From Nostoc punctiforme NIES-2108 (GTDB lineage: Bacteria; Cyanobacteriota; Cyanobacteriia; Cyanobacteriales; Nostocaceae): a DNA stretch of 64,000 nucleotides. This document shows, piece after piece, positions 16,797 to 23,865 of the stretch. The stretch covers positions 138,808 through 202,807 of the forward strand of contig LXQE01000149.1 in NCBI GenBank assembly GCA_003326195.1. The letters are read 5' to 3'. Position 1 is the first letter of the stretch. Every line of letters starts with the position of its first letter. The notes under the pieces are model-generated. The model had not been told where the DNA came from and searched no databases. It saw nothing but the letters and a program-made list of their open reading frames with translations. A program made the position numbers and the translations under genes.

Positions 16797-17030
16797 CTAG
16801 GCTTCTAAATCCATTTCAGCATCATCATCATCATGATCGTAAGGGATATCGTCAAGGTCTATCATTTCGGAAATTTCTTCTACTTCAGTTAAATACTCAG
16901 ATTCTTGATGTTCGCGTTCGATTAGACGACCAGTTGACTTCAGCCATTCCAAGAGAATAAATTCATTACTTGTACGAATTACAGGCGCTCGCTGGTTACG
17001 AGGTTCTTCACGCAAAGGACTAATAGGCAT
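16797..17030 (-). CDS. DUF3134-like small acidic cyanobacterial protein
   Basis: 77 residues. The first part (SPLREEPRNQRAPVI..NEFILLEWLKSTGRLI) matches my recollection of DUF3134, a small family restricted to cyanobacteria. The tail is strongly acidic (DLDDIPYDHDDDDAEMDLEA). There are no catalytic motifs and no signal peptide, and the function is unknown. It stands alone on the minus strand. An inverted repeat about 30 bp upstream (17062-17084) could be its operator. Confidence 0.7.
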   Translation of the reverse strand: MPISPLREEPRNQRAPVIRTSNEFILLEWLKSTGRLIEREHQESEYLTEVEEISEMIDLDDIPYDHDDDDAEMDLEA

Positions 17031-17061
17031 AAAAAAAGCTCACTTTAAACTACAGGTTAGC

Positions 17062-17084
17062 GTACAAAAACGTCAAAATTGTAC
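17062..17084 (-). promoter_or_regulatory. Inverted repeat GTACAA-N11-TTGTAC upstream of the DUF3134-like gene
   Basis: Perfect 6-base arms separated by 11 bases lie 32-54 bp before the ATG of the minus-strand 77-residue gene, a typical place for an operator or activator site. The half-site resembles, but the spacing does not match, the NtcA consensus GTA-N8-TAC. Regulator unknown. Confidence 0.35.
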
Positions 17085-17237
17085 ATTAAGGTTAAAAGTC
17101 TTGTATGACAAGTCTTTTCTCAACAGACAAAATATGACCCATTGAAGTTTTGTCTCAAGTCCATTTAGCTACTTACCATTAAAATGTCCTGGTGTCAGTT
17201 TTAATAATAAATATTTCAGCAGATGCAATATATAATA

Positions 17238-17666
17238 TTACAAAGCATTTGGGACCTTGACGAGAGTTTCATACATATCAGAGGGTAATGCAGACAGTCT
17301 ATTAGCTACAGCGACTGCATCAGCTAAGTTACTAAATTGACACCGGACTATTTCTTGTCCATTTCCTGAAGGGAATCGTTTCCTAGCTTTATTAGATACA
17401 GCACAAATAATCGCTAAAGCTTTGGCGAACCCGTCTTTTGTCAATATTGTTTCTTGAGCGAACCCTTCGACAGGGATAAGACAAACCTCAAACCGATAGC
17501 CAGGTCTGGGAGAAACAGCTATGTCGATATATGGTTTATCTTCTTTTCTGATTCGCCGTAAATATTTGGCTGTTAAATTAGTATCGTGCAAATCAGTCCC
17601 AAGGGCGTAAGTAAAAAAGCAATCTTCAGTGAGGGACTCAGGACGAGTAATTATATCCGTGGGCAT
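17238..17666 (-). CDS. Conserved hypothetical protein, 142 aa
   Basis: I do not recognise a family. The protein is soluble, with no signal peptide or membrane helix, and looks like a compact alpha/beta domain (YIDIAVSPRPGYRFEVCLIP, then GFAQETILTKDGFAKALAII). Codon use and an intact start (ATG at 17666) suggest a real gene and not a chance frame. It is alone on the minus strand between two gene-poor gaps. Confidence 0.6.
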   Translation of the reverse strand: MPTDIITRPESLTEDCFFTYALGTDLHDTNLTAKYLRRIRKEDKPYIDIAVSPRPGYRFEVCLIPVEGFAQETILTKDGFAKALAIICAVSNKARKRFPSGNGQEIVRCQFSNLADAVAVANRLSALPSDMYETLVKVPNAL

Positions 17667-18296
17667 AAGTTCCAGTAGTATCTGTATGTTGTCTGCGTGT
17701 TTGACACACTAGACTTGTCCGTTCTTCTTAGCACATTTTTTTGACAGCTAGGTGTATCAGTGTCACACGAGACATTGCAATACATCTCGGCTAACTCAAA
17801 TTCCAATTTTTGAAATACTTATGACATCAAACACCTTCAGAATCAAAGGGTGTAGAGATTTAGATTCGGAAAGGGGTCTATATAGTCAATTACGTGACCG
17901 AAAATATTTCTCAACATAATAAAATCATAACATAGTTGCCGCCAAATCCTGCGATCGCATCACCTGAAAGCATCGGTGAATACCTAAAAGCGATCGCGAT
18001 CGCAAACTATCTGAATATTTATTTATACCCATCAACTTATAAACTTTAAGGGTACTCAATTTACTATCTCTAGTTGAATGAGATAAACTTCTAAAACGCT
18101 TGACTATTACTGCTAATAATGCCTGAAATTTGCTAAATCAGGGCATAATTAGCAGTTAGTGAGATCAAATCATCGCCTCAATAAATCCCCAAGATTATAA
18201 ATATAATCCTGGGGTATAACTTTCATATCTTTGTCAAGACATGTAAAAATCTAAAGGAGACAAGGGAGGATAATACCAAAAACAGTATTCACCCAA
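17667..18296. other. Gene-free stretch, 630 bp
   Basis: No frame of convincing coding quality. It contains overlapping HIP1 sites (GCGATCGCGATCGC near 17991-18004) and, close to pstS, the hairpin at 18187-18214. It also holds the upstream region of the 142-residue gene, with no recognisable promoter motif. Confidence 0.6.
18187..18214 (-). terminator. Hairpin downstream of pstS
   Basis: CCCCAAGATTATA pairs with TATAATCCTGGGG across a short A/T loop (12 of 13 positions match). It lies about 85 bp after the pstS stop on the minus strand and is a plausible rho-independent terminator, though the following T run is weak. Confidence 0.5.
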
Positions 18297-19577
18297 TTAT
18301 GGTTTGACGTAAGTATTCACAACATTTTTAGACAAAGTTTTAATGGCAGTAGGAAGAGGAGCATATCCCCGATTTTTAGCTATAGTGTCCCCTGCTGCTC
18401 CGAAAGCCCAACCGATCAATCCTTTAATACCAGCTGCTACTTTAGCGTCTGCGTATTTATCATAAAATAGCACGTAAGTTGCGGTAACAATGGGATAAGC
18501 ATTTGCAGCTGTTGGATCGGTAACTACGAGTTTAATCCGTTGAGCATTTGCATCTTGGTCACTCGCACCGACAAAAGCATTTGAAATTGTAGTTGGTGAA
18601 ATGGCATTGTAAGTACCTGCCTTGTTCTGCAAGAGAGCAGCTTTCAGATTCTTAGCTAACTGCGTAGCACTATCCACATAACCAATTGCACCAGGAGTGG
18701 TAGCGATCGTGGTGGCTACACCTCCACCTCCTGTAGCACCTTTGGAACCGACTGGCCAAATAACTGTATCGGCTGGTATTGTTGAGGGTACAGAGCCAAC
18801 AATACTTTTTTTACCAGTTCCTCTGTTCCATGTAGGAAATGCCGCCTTGAGATGACTGCTTAAAGCAAAAGTAGTACCGCTGTCGTCACTACGATATACT
18901 ACAACGATGGGCTTATTTGCTATTGTTGCGCCGCCGTTATCTGCTTTGATTTTGGCATCATTCCAATTTATGATGTTGCCTTTAAGAATACCAAGGTAAG
19001 TAGCTCGTGAAAGCTTAATTCCACCTGCTGGCACGTTTAGACCAGTGGGGTTATAAGCTAAGGCGATTCCAACGGTGATTGCAGGTACTTGGACGTATGC
19101 ATTTGCGGCCGTGCCAGCGTTATTAGGACTGCCACTAACTTTTTCTGTTCCGACTACGGGGTCGTCACTAGCTGCAAAAGAGACAGGGCGATTGATAGTA
19201 GGACTACCAGCTGGTACGGTTTGAGTGAAAAAAGCTGTTAAGCCCTTACCACTACCAACCGAAGCATATCTGAATGTGACAGCCGCATTTACTGGGCCGG
19301 GAGGATTGAGGCTTGAAGGATTTCCAACACCGTAAGTGTTAAACCATGAGCCTTTCGGATCAAAAGGAGAGGTAGTTCCTGTACCTATAAACAAAGTAGT
19401 TATACTGCTTGCACCTGCACCATTTATGGAAGTTACTCCAGTTGGGGGAGGAGTGGTAGAGGTCTGAGCTAGAGATTTATGAGTAGCAGATTGACCTACT
19501 ACTAAACCAGTTGCTATAGCAAGTACAGAAATTGAACTTGCTAAATAAGTCAATTGACGATTAGGATAAAAAGTCAT
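18297..19577 (-). CDS. pstS: Phosphate ABC transporter substrate-binding protein PstS
   Basis: 426 residues from the ATG at 19577, chosen because AGGAG lies 8 bp upstream and a signal peptide begins at once (hydrophobic 9-28, then a Ser/Gln-rich stretch with a likely cleavage near SLAQ); a longer frame to 19745 adds an unrelated hydrophobic stretch. PstS features are the INGAGASS start of the mature domain, FAASDDPV, INWNDAKI and RSDDSGTTFALSSHL, which bind phosphate. It delivers phosphate to PstCAB in the periplasm. No pstC, pstA, pstB or phoU is adjacent, so it is an orphan copy. Its 426 residues exceed the usual 330-380. Confidence 0.88.
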   Translation of the reverse strand: MTFYPNRQLTYLASSISVLAIATGLVVGQSATHKSLAQTSTTPPPTGVTSINGAGASSITTLFIGTGTTSPFDPKGSWFNTYGVGNPSSLNPPGPVNAAVTFRYASVGSGKGLTAFFTQTVPAGSPTINRPVSFAASDDPVVGTEKVSGSPNNAGTAANAYVQVPAITVGIALAYNPTGLNVPAGGIKLSRATYLGILKGNIINWNDAKIKADNGGATIANKPIVVVYRSDDSGTTFALSSHLKAAFPTWNRGTGKKSIVGSVPSTIPADTVIWPVGSKGATGGGGVATTIATTPGAIGYVDSATQLAKNLKAALLQNKAGTYNAISPTTISNAFVGASDQDANAQRIKLVVTDPTAANAYPIVTATYVLFYDKYADAKVAAGIKGLIGWAFGAAGDTIAKNRGYAPLPTAIKTLSKNVVNTYVKP

Positions 19578-20030
19578 GTCAAGCTCCTTCAAATTAATTT
19601 CCGGTTCAACGCCTATCAAATCAAAATCAAGTGTCAAATTGACGATTGTAAATAAACTTTTATATGCATAAACAATTAGCATTACAAAGGTTATTAACAA
19701 ACTAGAAATTGATACCAAATTATGAAAAATATAGAGCAAAATCAAGGTAAGCTTTTCAAGTATTAGAGGGTATTAAGCTATTGCTGATCCACCCTAAGAC
19801 ATGATTTTTTGCTAATTAAAAACTCTACATTCATAAAGTAAGTTTGTATAAATATTCAATGGCTTCACTATAAGAAAGCAGTTATTAGGTAATATGAATC
19901 ATCGTTCAATTACTATTATCTATCAGTCTCTTATTACCTTTTAAAAAGCCATGTTTAATTTTACCCACTTACTTATTGAGGATGGCAATTTTATCTGAGG
20001 TATGGAAATCAATTTCTTTAATGTAGATAT

Positions 20031-20111
20031 ACAGCAGTTTATTACAAACTACCGCTAAGTCCGAAGTAAAGAAATTCAGACTTCCACGTTTTTTTTATAA
20101 CTGCTATAGGT
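20031..20111. mobile_element. Possible small MITE-like element with TATA(C)AGCAGTT ends
   Basis: Left end TATACAGCAGTTTAT and right end TTATAACTGCTATA are near-inverted copies bounding about 80 bp of non-coding DNA. This end type (TATAGCAGTT) recurs as single half-copies near 22527. No ORF is inside. Confidence 0.3.
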
Positions 20112-20642
20112 AATAGCTGTTAAATTTTGCCAACGAAATCAACAGTATAATGTGAAGGTAAAGCTGAAGTCATGATTACATTATGAAATGATTAAAAAGC
20201 TTAAATATATTTTGGGAATTTAGAGGTTTTTTAAAGGCGGTTTTTATAGTATTTTTATTACTTTCTTCAGAGGAAAATCAAAAGCTTTCACCTAATATGT
20301 GATTTTGCTGATTAAGATTTTTTAGAGGTTTTAATCAGTATTTAATAGAGTTTACTAATTGCTTGACAAAAAAACTACTATATGATCTTTCAGATTCGAG
20401 TCTTGTGACTATATTCTGTCAAAATCGTGGATTTTTCACTGTTTTTTGTGTTTTTCACGACATCAAAAACATAAATAATGGTTTATGCTACCGAACGAAA
20501 TCATTAATCGTGCCATTCACGTTATTGACTCAGTGCTAGTACGGTTTTTGTGGTGTAGGTAAAACAGACTTTCTGAGTCCTTTTCAAATAGGGCTATACC
20601 AACATTTAAGGCATTTTCTCATTAATGCCTAAGCTGACAAAT

Positions 20643-20896
20643 TATACCAATTTTAGATAAAAATGCGCTCAATACGTAGATTGAGTCGTAGCAATATCTC
20701 GTAGATTACGGGGTAAAACTCAACATATACAAGATGTTGGGGCTTTGGATTTCGTGCTTTTGACGCCAATTGCTTCTCCTTTCACCCAAAGGCAGAGGTT
20801 AGGCGTAGCTTGCTTAAACACAGAAAAGCTGGGAAATTCTTCGACAGCAGTAGCTTCCTAACCTACTTTGTAGCAATCATTTTTCAAATTGGTATT
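20643..20896. mobile_element. MITE-like element with TATACCAATTT terminal inverted repeats
   Basis: Left end TATACCAATTTTAGATAAAAA and right end CATTTTTCAAATTGGTATTA are imperfect inverted copies sharing ATACCAATTT and an A-rich second block, bounding about 254 bp without a coding frame. The same ATACCAATT end appears at 54551-54650, so this is a dispersed family, presumably mobilised in trans. Confidence 0.5.
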
Positions 20897-20975
20897 AGTC
20901 ATGAGTAGCAGCCATCACAAAATCTGTAATAACTAGCTACCATTCCGTCTCTACTAAACTTTTTTGAGGTATTCA

Positions 20976-22166
20976 ATGAACAAGATTAATCTGTACAAAC
21001 AACACCAGGCCAAAAATCAGGTATTGATTTTTACTTCTTTGACTGTTTTGGCTTCTTCATTAGTACTACCCTTCCAACAAGCCTTTGCTGCAACATTGAC
21101 TACTGTTGTAAATTTCAACGGCACCAACGGAGCGACACCAAGAGCTGGTGTACTTAAAGGTAACGGTACTGATGGCAATCTTTATGGAACTACTTCTGCT
21201 GGTGGCACTTCTGGCAAAGGAACTGCATTCAAGTTAACTCCTACTGCTTTCACTACTCTGACTACACTGATAAACTTCACCGGAACCTCTGGAATCAACA
21301 AAGGGACTAATCCAGTCGCTAGATTATTTCAAGCAGCCGATGGCAATTTATATGGGGCAACCTTTACAGGTGGTACAAGTAACCTCGGCAGTGTGTTTAA
21401 GTTGGCGAAAACAGCTTTTACAACCCTGACAACTCTTGCGAATTTCACAGGTGTTAATGGGGCCAGCCCAGCAGGCCGACTGATTACAGGTACTGATGGC
21501 AATTTGTGGGGCACAAGCTCTACAGGTGGGGCCAATAATAAAGGAACTATATTCAAGGTTTCGCCCACTACCGGGGCACTCACCACCATCAGAAGCTTCA
21601 GCGGTACTGATGGGGCAACTCCATTAGCAAGATTACAACTGGCTACCGATGGAAACTACTACGGCAGCGCCTCTGCCGGTGGAGCAAGTGCTAAAGGAGT
21701 TGTATTCAAGTTAACTCCCGCAGGAATACTGACTTCATATAGCTTTAGTGGCACCAATGGAGCCAATCCGCAGTCTGCATTAATTGAATCTAGTGGATTC
21801 CTGTATGGCACCGCTAAACTGGGTGGAGTCAACAATAAAGGAGCTGTATTCAAGGTTCCACTCGGTGGCGGTACACCCGTTTTAGTTGCCAGTTTTAATG
21901 GCACCAATGGGGCCAACCCAACGGCTGCACTCATAAAAGCAAGCAATGGTAACTTCTATGGCACAGCTTCTGCTGGTGGGGCAAATAACAAAGGAGTTAT
22001 CTATCAGCTGACTGGGGCAACCATTACCGGCTTAATTAGTTTTAATGGCACTAATGGGGCAACGCCAGAGTCCACGCTAATTCAGCTCTCGAATGGTTCC
22101 TTTTACGGTACTGCCTCTTTTGGCGGTACTTCTAATCTAGGAACTGTGTTTAAGTTTGTAATTTAG
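20976..22166 (+). CDS. Secreted GloVer-type tandem-repeat protein (beta-propeller-like)
   Basis: 396 residues from the ATG at 20976 (a TTG at 20964 is less likely). A signal peptide ends near AFA at about 36-38. The rest is about eight to nine repeats of 35-45 residues, each built on FNGTNGATP..ALI...DGN(L/F)YGTASAGG..NKG.VFKL. This is the pattern of choice-anchored 'GloVer' repeats, which form propeller-like surfaces. No PEP-CTERM, LPXTG or RTX anchor is seen at the C-terminus, which stops right after the last repeat. The ligand is unknown. It is probably monocistronic and is followed by a strong hairpin. Confidence 0.8.
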   Translation: MNKINLYKQHQAKNQVLIFTSLTVLASSLVLPFQQAFAATLTTVVNFNGTNGATPRAGVLKGNGTDGNLYGTTSAGGTSGKGTAFKLTPTAFTTLTTLINFTGTSGINKGTNPVARLFQAADGNLYGATFTGGTSNLGSVFKLAKTAFTTLTTLANFTGVNGASPAGRLITGTDGNLWGTSSTGGANNKGTIFKVSPTTGALTTIRSFSGTDGATPLARLQLATDGNYYGSASAGGASAKGVVFKLTPAGILTSYSFSGTNGANPQSALIESSGFLYGTAKLGGVNNKGAVFKVPLGGGTPVLVASFNGTNGANPTAALIKASNGNFYGTASAGGANNKGVIYQLTGATITGLISFNGTNGATPESTLIQLSNGSFYGTASFGGTSNLGTVFKFVI

Positions 22167-22184
22167 TTGCAAATCTAATTGGGG

Positions 22185-22232
22185 TGTAGAAAATGGTAAA
22201 AAGTACATTTGAACCTTTACCATTTTTCTACA
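22185..22232 (+). terminator. Hairpin terminator after the GloVer-repeat gene
   Basis: TGTAGAAAATGGTAAA pairs with TTTACCATTTTTCTACA (one extra A/T) across a 15-base loop, 18 bp after the stop codon. The long stem makes it a good transcription-stop candidate. Confidence 0.7.
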
Positions 22233-22420
22233 ATCGATCTAAACTTTTCAAGGCAGGTATTTGAATTTCGGTGACTCAATACTGTTTCATATCATGTTCC
22301 CTTGATTACTTGCTTAAACCCGAAGTACTCCAAAGAGCCAAAGCTACACTTGGTCTTCCCGAAGAATAAGCCTACGGTGTACATAAGCTGTTAAGCATAT
22401 AAGAAAGCACATTGAGATCG

Positions 22421-22455
22421 CAGGGGGGCAGGGGGCAGGGAGCAAGGGAGAGGGT
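22421..22455. repeat. G-rich short tandem repeat (GGGGGCA/GGGAGCA)
   Basis: Purine-rich GGGGGGCAGGGGGCAGGGAG and similar units upstream of the secretion-like cluster. This is STRR-type repeat DNA, found in the same class as 37498-37519 and 59471-59490. Confidence 0.6.
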
Positions 22456-22867
22456 TTGCAGCTTTTCTTACCATGAAAATGATGCAATTTAAATGACGAT
22501 TAGCTTACAAGTCTGAAATGTTTATAGCAGTTCGCTAAAATACCTGTATAGGTAGAGAAAGTCAAGGCTTTGAAGTCGGTTTATCGAGGCTATCTGTATG
22601 AGAAGATTGAGAAAATTATCAAAATCGAGAGGACTATAACAGTTCAATCTCGATATTTGCAATTCAGCTTTTCAAATCAGAGAAATTTAGTTTTAGACAA
22701 ATCTTAATATCATGTTAACTTAACTTCAGAATACTGATGTAGAATATATAACTTTACTACAGGTTTATAATTTGATTAATAATGAATGATGTTAAAGTAT
22801 GTTGAATTGTAGTAATCGTAAAATTAGATACAAGGATTGATTATAGTACACATAGGAAAATTAGCAA

Positions 22868-23479
22868 ATGTTTAGACAAAGTTCTCACGAGAGAAACTTT
22901 TTCAAAGCTTTAACTGGTAGTGCGGCGAAAGAATCTCACAAGGTAAGACTGGCATTTAAATCCTGTCTGACTATTCTGCTTGAATCTGTACCTTTTTTGA
23001 TTGCTTGTGCTGTATTGGTTAGCGTTATCAGCCTCAAAAGTCCTATTCTGGTCTTTTGTTTACTTGTTGGTAGTTTAATTGCAGTCATCATCCAGCAAAT
23101 TGGGCAGCAAGTGAATTTACCAAGGCGATCGCTAATATTATTACAAATTTTAGCAGCAGCGATTGTTCTGAGTTTATATTGGTTAGACTGGTTTGCAGCC
23201 CCCGCACAAGCACAGTTTTTTGGGGAAGCTGAAAAGTTTTTCAAAAAAACCTTAACAGCAAACAATGCTGGTGCTAGCGACACACCAGTAAGCCTGATAT
23301 TTAATGTGTTACGGGCAATTTACTTACTTTATATTGCAATCTCCCTAGTTGGTGTGATTAATGCAGTGCGTAAAGATGAAGATTGGCAAAGCATCGCCAG
23401 AACTCCCCTATTAGTGGTTGTTGCTGTTACCATTGCTGATGTACTCACACGCTTTGTAATCGGCGATAGCAGTAGATAA
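22868..23479 (+). CDS. VirB2/TrbC-like pilin with long N-terminal membrane extension
   Basis: 203 residues. The C-terminal part looks like a conjugative pilin: a signal-peptidase-type site AQA at 113-115, a short charged segment, then two hydrophobic helices (about 142-167 and 180-198) joined by a short basic/acidic loop (RKDEDWQ). Unlike ordinary VirB2, about 110 residues with three hydrophobic helices (about 35-55, 60-78 and 88-110) precede this site. Position supports the call: the next genes are VirB3-like and VirB4-like with 14-bp and overlapping spacing, the classic order. No sequence motif is decisive, so the call is by topology and order. Confidence 0.6.
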   Translation: MFRQSSHERNFFKALTGSAAKESHKVRLAFKSCLTILLESVPFLIACAVLVSVISLKSPILVFCLLVGSLIAVIIQQIGQQVNLPRRSLILLQILAAAIVLSLYWLDWFAAPAQAQFFGEAEKFFKKTLTANNAGASDTPVSLIFNVLRAIYLLYIAISLVGVINAVRKDEDWQSIARTPLLVVVAVTIADVLTRFVIGDSSR

Positions 23480-23493
23480 TTCAGATATTTCAA

Positions 23494-23865
23494 ATGTCTC
23501 AAGAGCGGGAACAAGAATTTCGTCCAGTCAATCAGGTTCTGGGAAGTCAACCTTCATTAGGGCCAATCCCTGCCGATCAAATTCTTCCTTGGACGGTAAT
23601 TGCCTTAGCCTCCTACTTTATTATCAATGGAATTTTTGGGGGTCTTTTTGAAGAAGAGTTTCAAAAATGGTTGTGGACAGTACTAATGACTGGTTGGGGA
23701 ATAGGAACTTGGTGGATTTTAACTGGTGGTAGGAGTTGGAGTTTTTTAAGTAAATTTATTGGCGTTCCCGCTTGGACACGAGGCTTTGCTCGTTATCAAA
23801 GCTTACTGGAAGTTAACCATGAAGCAAAAAATCGGAAAACAAAGCGTCGGCATCGCCGGAAATGA
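23494..23865 (+). CDS. VirB3/TrbD-like small membrane protein
   Basis: 123 residues: a polar N-terminus, two membrane helices (about 30-52 and 58-77) and a basic C-terminal tail (KNRKTKRRHRRK). Size, topology and place between the pilin-like and ATPase genes fit VirB3, an inner-membrane partner of VirB4. Its last 47 bp overlap the ATPase gene in another frame, suggesting translational coupling. The sequence alone would not identify it. Confidence 0.6.
   Translation: MSQEREQEFRPVNQVLGSQPSLGPIPADQILPWTVIALASYFIINGIFGGLFEEEFQKWLWTVLMTGWGIGTWWILTGGRSWSFLSKFIGVPAWTRGFARYQSLLEVNHEAKNRKTKRRHRRK

Larger units (their letters stand above)
19578..20975. other. Gene-free stretch, 1.4 kb, A/T-rich
   Basis: The gap between divergent pstS and the repeat-protein gene holds no convincing coding frame. 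It carries two probable MITE-like inverted-repeat elements (20031-20111 and 20643-20896). I looked for a cyanobacterial Pho box (direct TTAAC repeats every 11 bp) before pstS and found only weak partial matches. Confidence 0.55.
22167..22867. other. Gene-free stretch, 701 bp, before the T4SS-like cluster
   Basis: No coding frame of quality. It holds the terminator at 22185-22232, a G-rich short tandem repeat (GGGGGCA units, 22421-22455), and A/T-rich DNA directly before the first secretion gene, where the operon promoter should lie. I could not identify a specific promoter. Confidence 0.55.
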
